Of a stretch of 64,000 nt of DNA, positions 27,484-36,838 are shown in pieces. A program made the translations under genes and the position numbers. The notes beneath the pieces are model-generated. The model searched no databases. It worked only from the letters and a program-made list of their open reading frames with translations, and was not told where the DNA came from. How positions within the stretch are numbered: the stretch's first letter is position 1; every line of letters starts with the position of its first letter. This DNA is from Cernens ardua (GTDB lineage: Bacteria; Pseudomonadota; Gammaproteobacteria; Pseudomonadales; Halomonadaceae): assembly GCF_051251085.1 (NCBI RefSeq), contig NZ_JBPCZH010000001.1, positions 868,001 through 932,000 of the forward strand, written 5' to 3'.

Positions 27484-28311
27484 ATGCCCTATCACATTAT
27501 CCTGATCACGCTATTGGCGGCACTCTTGCATGCCAGTTGGAATGCGTTACTTCGTGGTGGTTCAGACCGATTGACCAGTATGACAACCATGTGCATTTCC
27601 GTGTTTGTCAGCTGCGCGATTATGGCTCTTTTCTTCCCTACTCCTGCACAGGAAAGTTGGCTTTTCCTACTGGCCTCGGGCATCCTGCATACGGGTTATA
27701 ACCTGTTTCTGGTACGCAGTTATCGTGCTGGAGAATTCGGGCAGGTCTACCCGATTGCTCGCGGTTCTTCTCCAATCCTGATCACACTAGGCGCCGCACT
27801 CATGGCAGGGGAACACATTACATCCGTAGCTCTGTTTGGCATTCTCCTGATTTCAGCAGGTATTATATCGCTCGCGTTTAAAGGGCGAAAAATAGCACTG
27901 CCCTCACTCCCCTATGCGTTAGGCACAGGATGTTTCATTGCCGCTTATAGTGTGACTGACGGAATGGGGGCACGATCAGCAGGGAATGTCTTGAGTTATA
28001 TCCTCTGGATGTGCTGTATTGAAGGTCTCTTTATGGTGCTGACCTATTGCCTGTTACGCTCACCGCAGGAGCTATTGCGCCCCTTCCCCGGTAAAGGAAT
28101 GGCAATGATAGGCGGCCAGCTCATGCTGCTTGCTTACGGTACTGTGATTTATGCTATGTCACAGGCGCCCATGGGCATGGTGTCAGCCTTGAGGGAAACC
28201 AGTGTCCTGTTTGCTCTATTGATCGGGCACTTTTTCTTCAAGGAACATCTCTCCTTAAAACGTGTTGCCTCCGGAAGCATCATCGTCGCGGGTATTTTAT
28301 TGATCGGGTAA
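27484..28311 (+). CDS. EamA/DMT-family transporter
   Basis: A 275-residue inner-membrane protein with ten helices in two five-helix repeats (about 1-135 and 140-275), the EamA pattern. HASWNALLRGG in the first helix and QVYPIARGSSPILITLGAALMAGE are typical of the family's metabolite exporters. It follows the LysR gene by 21 bases and probably forms one unit with it. The cargo may be linked to the cupin enzyme's pathway; this is inference. Confidence 0.85.
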   Translation: MPYHIILITLLAALLHASWNALLRGGSDRLTSMTTMCISVFVSCAIMALFFPTPAQESWLFLLASGILHTGYNLFLVRSYRAGEFGQVYPIARGSSPILITLGAALMAGEHITSVALFGILLISAGIISLAFKGRKIALPSLPYALGTGCFIAAYSVTDGMGARSAGNVLSYILWMCCIEGLFMVLTYCLLRSPQELLRPFPGKGMAMIGGQLMLLAYGTVIYAMSQAPMGMVSALRETSVLFALLIGHFFFKEHLSLKRVASGSIIVAGILLIG

Positions 28312-28435
28312 GCACGTCATTTATGACTAGCTGCCACTTACTAATAAGCAGCCAGATCAAGCGTTGTAATAACCTGTCGTGAAGGTCCACCGACTTCCCG
28401 CATAACACAAGAGGATATCCTCTCAGCCTCACACG

Positions 28436-29206
28436 TTAACGGCGCCGTGGCACGAAACAAGGGCGCCCTTCAGCTTCCAACTGAATCAACGGCTGTTCAT
28501 AGAGGGCTTCCAGCAAGGGCTGGGTCAGCATTTCCGCACATGTCCCCCACTGTTTTTTACCACTGGGGTAAAGTAAAAGAATATGTGAGCACCATTGTGC
28601 TGCCAGATTGATGTCATGCAGGGCGAGGAATACCGTTTTGCCATTAACTGCCTGTTGACTGAGCAACTGCATGATGCGTTGTTGTTGTTGTAAATCCAGA
28701 TGATTCGTGGGTTCATCTCCCAACCAAAGGGTTGGGTCCTGAACCAGCAGGGTGGCTACTTCAAGCCGCTGACGTTCTCCTCCAGAGAGAGTTTCCACCA
28801 GACGTTGCTTAAAATGCTGTAACCCCACCTGTGCCAATGCATTGTCCACAAGGGCTCGATCACGGTCACTCTCTTGCTGCCAGAGATTGAGATATGGATA
28901 ACGCCCCATCATGGCACTTTCGGCAACACGCGTAGCCACGGCGGTTGCGGGATGTTGAAACAGTAGTCCCATTTGCTGTGCCAATGGTTTGCGACGCCAG
29001 CTCAATAGAGGCTTTCCTTCGAGCTCAATACTTCCCTGACGAGGTGAGCGTAGACCTGCCATTGTATGAAGCAATGTTGTTTTGCCTACCCCATTGGGAC
29101 CTAGTACGCCCCATAGCTCGCCCTCGTTCAGAGAGAACGACAATGCATCACCAGAGGGCTTTCCGGGAATATTCAGAGAAAGAGCCCGGGTACGTAAACG
29201 GCTCAT
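28436..29206 (-). CDS. btuD: Vitamin B12 ABC transporter ATP-binding protein
   Basis: A 256-residue ABC ATPase with Walker A GPNGVGKTT near residue 38, signature LSGGERQRLEVA, Walker B LWLGDEPTNHLD (Gly before Asp instead of the usual hydrophobic residue) and H-loop LALHDINLAAQW. The PGKPSGDALSFSLNEGE start matches BtuD. Its start overlaps the btuC stop (ATGA). It is the last gene of btuF-btuC-btuD and powers cobalamin import across the inner membrane. Confidence 0.9.
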   Translation of the reverse strand: MSRLRTRALSLNIPGKPSGDALSFSLNEGELWGVLGPNGVGKTTLLHTMAGLRSPRQGSIELEGKPLLSWRRKPLAQQMGLLFQHPATAVATRVAESAMMGRYPYLNLWQQESDRDRALVDNALAQVGLQHFKQRLVETLSGGERQRLEVATLLVQDPTLWLGDEPTNHLDLQQQQRIMQLLSQQAVNGKTVFLALHDINLAAQWCSHILLLYPSGKKQWGTCAEMLTQPLLEALYEQPLIQLEAEGRPCFVPRRR

Positions 29207-30183
29207 GAACGCCCCTCCCGCCGAAGCAGAAAGATAAATACAGGAACGCCCAACAACACGGTGATTACCCCTACAGGCAGTTGTTCAGGCGCAATCACCG
29301 TGCGCGCCAATACATCTGAAATCATTAACAGAATGGCACCGGTTAACACGCTGGCAGGCAGTAATAATCGGTGATCGTTACCCAATAGCAGGCGTAACAC
29401 GTGGGGAGTGATCAAGCCTATAAATCCGATGCTTCCTGCGGACATAACGGCCACTGAGGTCAGCAAACTGGCCAATAGATAGAGGACCCAGCCTAGTGAA
29501 CGGACAGAAACACCCAATACCATGGCCTGTAACGTTCCCCGTGATAACAGATTCAGAGAACGCCCCAAGGGAAGTATCGCCAATGTCACCACACAGAGAA
29601 TCACCAACCCCGGCCAGGGTGAGCCCGCATAACCGAGATCTCCCATTAGCCAAAAAAGCATTCCGGGTAATTGATCCGATGGTGCCAGCGATAACAACAG
29701 AACGATGAGAGCCCCCCACCCTGATGCCATCACTACTCCGGTCAGCAGTAGGCGTGATGAGGACCACTGCATCCCCTTTTGTGCCAGAACGAAGACCAGC
29801 AGAATAGAGACCAACGCGCCTCCAAAGGTACTGAACGAAAGGAAAATCCCCTCTGCGCCCAGTAACATCGCACCCAGCGCCCCCAGAGAAGCGCCGCCCG
29901 AGACCCCCAATATATAAGGGTCCGCCAAGGGATTACGCAATAATACCTGCATCAAGGTGCCGGAGAGCCCCAATAACCCACCAACGGCCATCGCATTCAA
30001 CGCCCGTGGCAAACGGAGTTGCAAGACCAGCGTGCTAGCAAGCGGTTGATGATCCCCCATCAGGATGCCCCACAATTGGAAAGGTGGGATCGATACACTG
30101 CCAATCGCCAGTGATGCAAGGAATGTCAGTACCAGCAGGAACATCAATCCCAAAAGCACGCTTCCCTGTTGCCAACGTAACAT
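29203..30183 (-). CDS. btuC: Vitamin B12 ABC transporter permease
   Basis: A 326-residue FecCD/BtuC-type permease with ten helices. Marks are LRLPRALNAMAVGGLLGLSGTLMQVLLRNPLADPYILGVSGGASLGA and FIGLITPHVLRLLLGNDHR, the ATPase-coupling region. The start is taken as the ATG at 30183, which overlaps the btuF TGA (TGATG); a longer frame into btuF is not needed. The overlaps on both sides show tight translational coupling. Confidence 0.92.
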   Translation of the reverse strand: MLRWQQGSVLLGLMFLLVLTFLASLAIGSVSIPPFQLWGILMGDHQPLASTLVLQLRLPRALNAMAVGGLLGLSGTLMQVLLRNPLADPYILGVSGGASLGALGAMLLGAEGIFLSFSTFGGALVSILLVFVLAQKGMQWSSSRLLLTGVVMASGWGALIVLLLSLAPSDQLPGMLFWLMGDLGYAGSPWPGLVILCVVTLAILPLGRSLNLLSRGTLQAMVLGVSVRSLGWVLYLLASLLTSVAVMSAGSIGFIGLITPHVLRLLLGNDHRLLLPASVLTGAILLMISDVLARTVIAPEQLPVGVITVLLGVPVFIFLLRREGRS

Positions 30184-31112
30184 CAGGGATTTCCTGCCAG
30201 GCGATGACGGGCAGCGTCCAATTGCTGACACAGCATTTGTGCCCCTTGTAGTAGGCGAAGCGTTGGCCTATCCAGAAGATCCGGTGGGATAAAGATGAGA
30301 TTATGATGCGCCGTCGCACTCAGCTGGGAGTACTGTTTCCAATCATTCAACCAGCTGTCATTGTGCTCCCCTTCACCACCACTGACGATGGCATCCGGAT
30401 TATCGGCCAGTACAGCTTCCTTGCTCATTCGAGGAACAAGCGGTGTGAGTGCCGCATAGATATTGCGACCACCACACAGTTCGATCACCTGGTTGATGAT
30501 TTGCTGATGATTGATCGTCATAAGCGGCTGATTCCACACCTCATAAAACATACGTACAGGGCTCAGGTTTGAATAGTGCTGGCGCAACTGCGCAATGCCA
30601 TTACTGAACTGTGCCGCTTTATCTTGCCCTTCGGAAGCATGTCCCGTTAAAACACCCAATCGCTCAAGAGAGGTACTTACATCTCTAAGCTCTTGAGGCT
30701 CCAACGTAAAAACAGGAATCCCCAATTGCTTGAGCTGACGTATCTGTTGAGGAGAATTTCCGCTTTGCCAGGCGATGACCAGATCAGGGCGATACTGCAA
30801 CAAACGTTCAAGGTCGAGTTCAGAACTTCCACCTACGGACGGTAAATGGCGAGCAGCCTCCGGATAATCCGTATAGTCAACAGAGGCCACCATCTGCGCG
30901 CCAGCCCCAACTGAATACACCAGCTCTGCTGCACCGGGAGAAAGCGCGATGATACGCTGAGCGGAATGAGGCAAGCAGACACGGGTTTTCGTATCATCTA
31001 CCGAACAGGTTTCTGCATGAACACAAGAGCCCATTAGGGTGCAGAGAAAAAGACACCCAAGACACAGAGCGCCCCAGTAGGACAGCGCTTTACACCAACG
31101 TTTTAGAGGCAT
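30183..31112 (-). CDS. btuF: Vitamin B12 periplasmic binding protein
   Basis: A 309-residue binding protein. The N-terminal signal peptide is cut after SCVHA; then comes the class III (cluster A) fold: RIIALSPGAAELVYSVGAG, VGGSSELDLERLLQYRPDLVIAWQSGNSP and, in the second lobe, VIELCGGRNIYAALTPLVPRMSKEAVLADNPDAIV. The long linking helix between lobes fits. It delivers cobalamin from BtuB to BtuCD. It is separated from btuB by 165 bases and heads btuFCD. Confidence 0.9.
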   Translation of the reverse strand: MPLKRWCKALSYWGALCLGCLFLCTLMGSCVHAETCSVDDTKTRVCLPHSAQRIIALSPGAAELVYSVGAGAQMVASVDYTDYPEAARHLPSVGGSSELDLERLLQYRPDLVIAWQSGNSPQQIRQLKQLGIPVFTLEPQELRDVSTSLERLGVLTGHASEGQDKAAQFSNGIAQLRQHYSNLSPVRMFYEVWNQPLMTINHQQIINQVIELCGGRNIYAALTPLVPRMSKEAVLADNPDAIVSGGEGEHNDSWLNDWKQYSQLSATAHHNLIFIPPDLLDRPTLRLLQGAQMLCQQLDAARHRLAGNP

Positions 31113-31277
31113 GAGTTCGCTTCCTCTCTCGTGTGAGTGGCGCTTGATATCAATTCTACGTTACCGAAGATTGTATTCAACAAGCACTTGGTCCACTTGA
31201 ATCTCCTCCAACAGCCCCCTTGTTCAATGAAGGAGAGACCACTTCTGCAAGGGCGTTCGGTATGATCATTCGTAACG

Positions 31278-33143
31278 TCAAGGCGCAAAACTGATATCCA
31301 GCATGACTGTCCGCTTGGGTTCATAATATCCCAGAATGGTCTCATAATGGCGATTGGTGAGATTATCCAGTGACAAGTGGGCTCGCCATTGCGGCGCAAA
31401 ATGCCATCCTACCCGTGCATCCACCGTCGTAAAGCCACCGATACGTTGTTGATTGGCAGCGTCATTGTAGCTCTTACCCTGTACATTAAGGGTACCGCCA
31501 ACGCTCCACCCTTGGGCGATATCACGATCGATATCCACCCGCGCCGTTTGGGATGCGCGTCGTGGCAAACGTTTGCCAGTGGTGGGATCTTTCGGGTTAT
31601 TCAGCGTCAACGCACCGGTGACATGCCAACGCGCCCAGTTTGCTCCCGCCGACAGCTCTGCACCCCGTATATTCGCACGATTGATATTCATCGGCATACT
31701 GAGATAGGGATTGCCCGGTGCTGAACCTGTCGCAATCAGATCACGATAGTGGCTTTGATAGAGCGCCAGATCCCAATACCATTGACGATGAGATGCATGT
31801 AGCCCCAACTCGGTAGTATGTGATTTTTCCGGCTTCAGATGGGCATTGCCCTGATAGCCATATCCGGCAGGCCAATATAAGTCATTGAATGTAGGCGCTC
31901 GGAATGCAGTGCCATAACTGGCACGCAGGGTATAGACAGAACCGAGTTTGAGACCTGCCGCCACGCCGCCTGTTACCTTGTGACCATAGGCCTCATTATC
32001 GTCATACCGCAGGCTTCCCTGAAGACTGAGAGGATCAAAATCAAGCAATCCTTCAGTAAACAGGGCCTTGTTATAGCGGTGCGAATGCGCATACTCTTCC
32101 GACCCCGTCATACGGTCTTCACTGTATTCGGCACCACTGATCCATTGATGGGGACCTACATCCACCGTGTTTTGCCAACGGGCCGTTTGAGTGCGTGTAT
32201 TAATGGCTGAATTTCCGTAATCAGCGTAGGTTGAAAGCCTGTCCTTCGATTCACTTAGTGTCAGACGGCTGCGCCAGTTATCGGTAATGGGAATCTCACC
32301 GTAGATACCGGATACCTGCTGAATATAATCACTCTTACCGCCACCGTATGCATTCAGATTATGTCCTTTGGCACGCAGATTCATTACCCCGACTTGAGCG
32401 CCATTACTGAAATCGTGGCGGATACTCCCCAAACTGGACACATTACGATAATAAAGATTGGGGGTATGTGGCTGCACTTTGGTACCGTGGGAATCCAAGG
32501 CACTCGCGGCAAAGGAATAATAGGTATTTCCTTCCCGCCCGCTCAATGAAGCACTGCCCCGACGTGTCGCATGAGAGCCATAGCCGAGGGAGAAACGCGG
32601 GTGAACCCCTTCACGCTGGTCCTGTAGGGTAAAAAGCTGGAGCACACCACCACTCGCATCCGCCCCGTAAAGGCTGCTTCTTGGCCCCCGTACCAATTCA
32701 GCCCGCTGGAACAGCATGGGATCAAGGTATTGCAATGCCGGTGTTCCCACTGAAGCAGAACGAAGCCGGATACCATCTATCAATAACATCGTACCTGCTG
32801 CAGGCGCCCCCCGAATATAAAGGCTGGTGTTTGTCCCTATTCCACCATTATCGGCAATGTTTACACCAGGTAATCCCCGCAACAATTGCGCAAGGCTGAT
32901 GGGCTCTTCGCGTTCTATCGTTTTACGATTAATGACTGATATAGAGGAGAGGCTTTGCGCAACGGATTGTGGCGTAAGGCCAGCCGTGACCACGATGGGG
33001 TTCAGGGCTTGAGGGAGGCTACTGCTGTCCGGCCACCGCACCTTGTCGGGCGCACCTGTGTGTTCAGATGGCTGCGCGTGAGCTACTCCCGATGCATACA
33101 AGGCCACCAATAACCCAAACATAATGGGCATGCTTTTTTTCAT
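31278..33143 (-). CDS. btuB: TonB-dependent cobalamin receptor
   Basis: A 621-residue outer-membrane receptor. The ATG at 33143 has a CAGGGA ribosome site and gives a signal peptide cut after GVAHA. A TonB-box-like segment (NPIVVTAGL) is followed by a plug domain (SLAQLLRGLPGVNIADNGGIGTNTSLYIRGAPAAGTMLLIDGIRL) and a 22-strand barrel ending in phenylalanine-alanine-proline (LDISFAP), not the usual terminal aromatic. Its size and place before btuFCD make it BtuB. Energy comes from TonB-ExbBD encoded elsewhere. Upstream lie tandem and inverted repeats, but no standard B12 riboswitch was confirmed. Confidence 0.9.
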   Translation of the reverse strand: MKKSMPIMFGLLVALYASGVAHAQPSEHTGAPDKVRWPDSSSLPQALNPIVVTAGLTPQSVAQSLSSISVINRKTIEREEPISLAQLLRGLPGVNIADNGGIGTNTSLYIRGAPAAGTMLLIDGIRLRSASVGTPALQYLDPMLFQRAELVRGPRSSLYGADASGGVLQLFTLQDQREGVHPRFSLGYGSHATRRGSASLSGREGNTYYSFAASALDSHGTKVQPHTPNLYYRNVSSLGSIRHDFSNGAQVGVMNLRAKGHNLNAYGGGKSDYIQQVSGIYGEIPITDNWRSRLTLSESKDRLSTYADYGNSAINTRTQTARWQNTVDVGPHQWISGAEYSEDRMTGSEEYAHSHRYNKALFTEGLLDFDPLSLQGSLRYDDNEAYGHKVTGGVAAGLKLGSVYTLRASYGTAFRAPTFNDLYWPAGYGYQGNAHLKPEKSHTTELGLHASHRQWYWDLALYQSHYRDLIATGSAPGNPYLSMPMNINRANIRGAELSAGANWARWHVTGALTLNNPKDPTTGKRLPRRASQTARVDIDRDIAQGWSVGGTLNVQGKSYNDAANQQRIGGFTTVDARVGWHFAPQWRAHLSLDNLTNRHYETILGYYEPKRTVMLDISFAP

Positions 33144-33231
33144 TGAAAGAATCCCTGCCAAAAACCCTTGATGAAAAAACAGCACATTTTAAACCCTCTG
33201 AAACCGAGGGATCATGCTGCTCTTCTTCTGT

Positions 33232-33269
33232 TTTTATATAGATGTATGTGTTTTATATGGATGTATGTA
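33232..33269 (-). repeat. 19-base tandem repeat upstream of btuB
   Basis: Two adjoining 19-base units that agree at 17 positions (both contain GATGTATGT), 90-126 bases before the btuB start. It could be a doubled binding site for a regulator, or a replication-slippage product. Confidence 0.75.
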
Positions 33270-33272
33270 CTT

Positions 33273-33297
33273 GCGGCGCTTCGTTCCGAGGAGCCGC
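33273..33297 (-). other. GC-rich hairpin in btuB leader
   Basis: GCGGC (33273-33277) pairs with GCCGC (33293-33297) around an inner partly paired loop. On the minus strand it follows a GATGGGGAACC stretch that vaguely recalls the cobalamin riboswitch core (GGGAA near a GGTG-like element). The diagnostic B12 box (AGCCAGGAGACC type) is not found, so a riboswitch is not claimed. Confidence 0.35.
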
Positions 33298-33346
33298 GGT
33301 TCCCCATCACGCACCCGAAAGATAAAAATATAGCGTATTCTAACGT

Positions 33347-33399
33347 AATCAATCGGTGTTGAATCCTGAAAAAAATACAGTTTCAACACCGATTTGATT
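33347..33399. repeat. Long inverted repeat upstream of btuB
   Basis: AATCGGTGTTGAA (33351-33363) pairs perfectly with TTCAACACCGATT (33382-33394). With one bulged T the arms extend to AATCA (33347-33351) and TGATT (33395-33399). The 18-base loop contains a run of A (T on the minus strand). It may be an attenuator-type structure, a mini-element scar or a bidirectional terminator. Confidence 0.7.
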
Positions 33400-33550
33400 C
33401 ATATCCATGTGCTATCAAATATGCGTTATTTCAGCCACTGTGCTGACAAATAAACAAGGCGGGAGCCACCCTTTCATAAAATACATTCCATGAATACTGG
33501 TGGTCATTTGTAGAGTAGGCAGAATAGAAAAAGGGAAACGACACAAAGAC

Positions 33551-33585
33551 AAGCCCTCATTCAGCAAAACCAAATGAGGGCTTTT
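33551..33585. terminator. Terminator of amino acid permease gene
   Basis: Stem AAGCCCTCAT (33551-33560) with ATGAGGGCTT (33574-33583), just after the permease stop in transcription order. T-rich sequence lies on both sides, so it can act in both directions. Confidence 0.85.
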
Positions 33586-33590
33586 GGGTA

Positions 33591-34973
33591 CTAGGCTTGC
33601 TCTAAAGTAAACTTTTTCTTGCGAGCTCCGTTACACAGCCCCACGACAACAACGATAACCGCAACAGTGCCTGTCATTACCGTTTCAGTATGGAACGACG
33701 GTGCCCACACCATGTACCCCAGCACCGCTAACAGCGCCAGAATGGTTGCGTAACTTAAGCCCGGGAAGAGCCACATTTTCAATTTCGGCACTTTGCCCTC
33801 GGCCTGCATCTGATAACGCATGCGAATCTGAGAAACCGCGATCACGATATACACCAATAACGCCACCGCACCCGTGGTCGCCAGCAGGGTATGAAAGACT
33901 TCTCCGGGAAAGAGGAAATTACACAGACTGGCAATAATGCCCACCAATGTAGAGGCCATCACCGCTTTCCGGGGCACACCGTTTTTCGCCAAACGCCCCA
34001 TCGCCTTCGGTGCGTCCCCCCTCTGACCAAGAGAGAACATCATGCGCGAAGAAGTATAGAGTGCCGAGTTCATACAACTGGTGACGGCGGTCAATACCAC
34101 CATATCGACAATCACCTTGGCCCCCGGTACTTGCAGCACCTCCAATGCCCGCTGGAAGGTGCCCACTTTTACCAATTGAGGATCATTCCAATTGACAATA
34201 CAAACAGCGAGGAAAATAGAGAGCAGATAGAAAATCATGATACGCCACACGACCAGATTGGTTGCGCGAGTAATCTGCTTGACAGGATCACGGGATTCCG
34301 CCGCAGCAATCGTCACGATCTCCGCGCCAAAGAAGGAGAACGCAGTAATCAGGATACAAGAGATGATCGAGCTTACTCCGTGCGGTGCGAAACCACCCAG
34401 TTGGGTCAAACGTCCAAACCCACCCTGGTCAGGGACAGGCAAAACACCGGAGACAGCCAGAATACCGATAATGATAAAGGCAATGATGGCAACCACCTTA
34501 ATCAGAGAGAACCAGAATTCCAGCTCACCATAGCCCTTGACACTCATCAGATTGGTACACATCAGAACCAGAACAATGACGAGGGAGATCAACCACACAG
34601 GCACGTCAGGAATATAACTATGGATAATCGCTGCTCCGGCAATCGATTCGACAGGTAACACACACACCCAGAACCACCAGTAAAGCCAGCCAATGGAAAA
34701 ACCGGCCCAGTGCCCGATCGCACGGTCTGCATAGGTTGAAAAGGAGCCCGAATCCGGCTGAGACACCGCCATTTCACCCAACATTCGCATCACAAGTACT
34801 ACAATCGTCCCTGTGAAAAGGTAGGCCAACACAGCGGCCGGCCCTGCCAATGCGATAGCGCTCGCCGAACCGATAAAGAGACCCGCGCCAATGATGCCGG
34901 CCATAGAAATCATCGTCACTTGCCGGGTTTTCAGCTGTCCTCGCAAATGCCGATCTGCTGGTATTGAAGACAT
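33591..34973 (-). CDS. APC-family amino acid permease, GabP/AnsP-like
   Basis: A 460-residue inner-membrane amino acid:proton symporter with 12 helices. Marks are TMISMAGIIGAGLFIGSASAIALAGPAAVLAYLFTG in helix 1, EMAVSQPDSGSFSTYADRAIGHWAGFSIGWLYWWFW, and TAFSFFGAEIVTIAAAESRDP. These match the AAT group that includes gamma-aminobutyrate, asparagine and aromatic amino acid permeases; GabP is the closest impression. It is a single gene with its own terminator, so the substrate is not given by context. Confidence 0.87.
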   Translation of the reverse strand: MSSIPADRHLRGQLKTRQVTMISMAGIIGAGLFIGSASAIALAGPAAVLAYLFTGTIVVLVMRMLGEMAVSQPDSGSFSTYADRAIGHWAGFSIGWLYWWFWVCVLPVESIAGAAIIHSYIPDVPVWLISLVIVLVLMCTNLMSVKGYGELEFWFSLIKVVAIIAFIIIGILAVSGVLPVPDQGGFGRLTQLGGFAPHGVSSIISCILITAFSFFGAEIVTIAAAESRDPVKQITRATNLVVWRIMIFYLLSIFLAVCIVNWNDPQLVKVGTFQRALEVLQVPGAKVIVDMVVLTAVTSCMNSALYTSSRMMFSLGQRGDAPKAMGRLAKNGVPRKAVMASTLVGIIASLCNFLFPGEVFHTLLATTGAVALLVYIVIAVSQIRMRYQMQAEGKVPKLKMWLFPGLSYATILALLAVLGYMVWAPSFHTETVMTGTVAVIVVVVGLCNGARKKKFTLEQA

Positions 34974-35472
34974 AACAATCCCCTTTTTATTAGAATGAAG
35001 CCATCAAGCGTTGTTACCGACTTGTTGCCGTAAAAAGGCTGTCTCTCTCGATCATAATCAGCACTTGGCACGGGGTTGGACTTCCAACCACTTCTGTTTT
35101 GATTGATAGCTTACTGACGCGGGAATGGCACTGATGCAATGATCCAGATATTCAACTATCCGGGTATCCATGCATCAAGAGGCTGTATGTGCAATGTAAA
35201 GCCATCCCGAATCAGGTATTCCACTGGACAATACTGCCAATCCAGGCTGCATGGCAATATACAATTAATGAATAAGAGAGTCGCGCAATAAAAAAAGGAA
35301 AAGTGGCAACATAAAGAAACAGGTCGTTTTTGCGACAATCGGTGTCGGTTTGGTCGAGTATATTTTCAGGATAAAAAAACGATCATTCCCAACGAAGGAA
35401 TGACCGTCTTCTATTGCGACTGATTGACAGGACTGCCCTGAGATTCAACCTACTGGACAATGCCTTGATGAC
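34974..35472. other. Intergenic region, terminator only
   Basis: 499 bases between two minus-strand genes. The lactonase terminator lies at 35372-35405. A small hairpin GGTTGG (35074-35079)/CCAACC (35084-35089) sits in the permease leader. No gene or known regulatory motif is seen. Confidence 0.45.
35372..35405 (-). terminator. Terminator of lactonase-like gene
   Basis: Stem TCATTCC (35383-35389) with GGAATGA (35397-35403); an A-run at 35373-35379 reads as a T-run on the minus strand. It lies about 68 bases after the stop. Confidence 0.85.
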
Positions 35473-36657
35473 TTATCTCAGAGGGTAAATACCTACCCAA
35501 TTGGCCCCACCACCCGCATTGGATTTGGCGACGAGTGTAAGTTTACCCGTCACCTTATTGATCTGGTACATGTCAATTTCGGGAGAGCGTTCACCACTGG
35601 AGATCAGGAACCGACCATCCGGCGTAATATTAAAGCCGCGTGGTTGCTTGCTCGTCCCGATGGCCCCCACATATTCGAGATTGTGGTCCAGCGTAATGAT
35701 ATTGCTGGAGGTACGTTCGGAAAGATAGAAAAACTGCTCATCCGGTGAAGCATGAAGATCAGCCGCCCAACGCAAACCGTGTGTACCACGCTTGGAGTCA
35801 GCGGCATCGGCAAAGCCATCCTGCAAATGATTCAACACAGTAGGACGTTTGGAAATACGTAGCAAGGAAATGCGGCCTGTCTGTGTATCCCGTTTCAGCT
35901 CTGCAACACGCCCACTGAATTCGCTCACGACAAAGAGGCGCTGACCGCTACGCGATAAATACTGGTGACGCGGCCCATAATTCTTACCGATGAAGACACT
36001 ATTGACCGGTGAGAGTTTTCCTTCATCACTCAGGGCAAAAGCAAACAAGCGATCCGACCCTAGTGAAGCGACATAGGCAAAATGTCCGTCTCGGCTCAGG
36101 ATAACCGAGTGTGCATGGGGGATATGATCAACCGTAGAGATAGGCACGGCTTTCGATTTAGCAAGATCGCTCACCCGGAAAACCTGTACCTTATTGCCAA
36201 AGTAGGAAGCACCTAACGCATAACGACCAGAGGCATCAATACTGAGATAAACGTATTGAGCAGGTACCGCGGTTGTTTGGCGATATTTCAGTGCCCCTGT
36301 TTGGGGATCAATATCGTAGGAAACGATTGCATTTTTATCAACGTCCACCACATAGAGCACTTTGCCATCCGGCGATACCACTTGGGGCGCCATGGATTTA
36401 CCTGCTTTTATCGTTTCCAGGGGCTTCAATGTCTTGTCTTTTTCATTGAGCGTTAGAACACTTAACGTACCGCCCTCGGCATTGGAAACATAGATAGCGT
36501 AACGCTCTGGATGGATAGCCGGTTGCACCTGTTTATCAGGCGTACGGACAGGTTGTTCAGCCGAGGCCTGTGCAGCAACGGAGAGCAGTGACGACGAAAG
36601 GAGTACAGTGCCCAATAAGCGGATGAAAGGCATTTTTTTATGGTATGAACTCAACAT
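35473..36657 (-). CDS. Exported beta-propeller, lactonase family
   Basis: A 394-residue protein with a signal peptide (cut near SVAAQASA) and a seven-bladed propeller of the 6-phosphogluconolactonase/3-carboxymuconate cyclase family (PF10282-like). Blades recur as AIYVSNAEGGTLSVL, VVSPDGKVLYVVDVDKNAIVSYDID, VILSRDGHFAYVASLGSDRLFAFAL and ITPDGRFLISSGERSPEIDMY. The ATG at 36657 has an AGAGAG ribosome site; codons further upstream do not fit a signal peptide. The export signal argues against a role in the cytoplasmic pentose pathway; the substrate is unknown. Confidence 0.83.
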   Translation of the reverse strand: MLSSYHKKMPFIRLLGTVLLSSSLLSVAAQASAEQPVRTPDKQVQPAIHPERYAIYVSNAEGGTLSVLTLNEKDKTLKPLETIKAGKSMAPQVVSPDGKVLYVVDVDKNAIVSYDIDPQTGALKYRQTTAVPAQYVYLSIDASGRYALGASYFGNKVQVFRVSDLAKSKAVPISTVDHIPHAHSVILSRDGHFAYVASLGSDRLFAFALSDEGKLSPVNSVFIGKNYGPRHQYLSRSGQRLFVVSEFSGRVAELKRDTQTGRISLLRISKRPTVLNHLQDGFADAADSKRGTHGLRWAADLHASPDEQFFYLSERTSSNIITLDHNLEYVGAIGTSKQPRGFNITPDGRFLISSGERSPEIDMYQINKVTGKLTLVAKSNAGGGANWVGIYPLR

Positions 36658-36811
36658 TAATTGTTCTCTCTGAGCTTTATTTTTAATAGATGGCAAGAAG
36701 GATGTGCGCGCGTTTAATATTCAACATACTACAATCAATAACGCTGGCAGTATCCCATAAGATGCGATAAATACAAGCCACGTTGAGCACAATTTAATTT
36801 AATATTTATAT

Positions 36812-36836
36812 AATAAAAAACGCCTCTATCAGGCAT
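36812..36836 (-). terminator. Short terminator after EamA gene
   Basis: On the minus strand a small hairpin GCCT-GATAG-AGGC (36822-36834) is followed by six T. It lies just past the stop of the EamA gene at 36839. The stem is short, so confidence is moderate. Confidence 0.55.
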
Positions 36837-36838
36837 GG

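Larger units (their letters stand above)
33144..33590. other. btuB upstream region rich in repeats
   Basis: 447 bases between btuB and the amino acid permease gene, both on the minus strand. They hold, from btuB outward, a 19-base tandem repeat (33232-33269), a GC-rich hairpin (33273-33297), a long inverted repeat (33347-33399) and the permease terminator (33551-33585). No gene was found. Confidence 0.6.

Noticed and set aside
33270..33345. Cobalamin riboswitch upstream of btuB
   Set aside because: A GGGGAACC stretch and a hairpin recall the core, but the conserved B12 box and the full core order are missing. Kept only as a finding to test.
33891..34658. 255-codon plus-strand open frame inside the amino acid permease gene
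   Set aside because: Antisense shadow of a clear permease; composition is rich in Arg, His and Gln with no domain.
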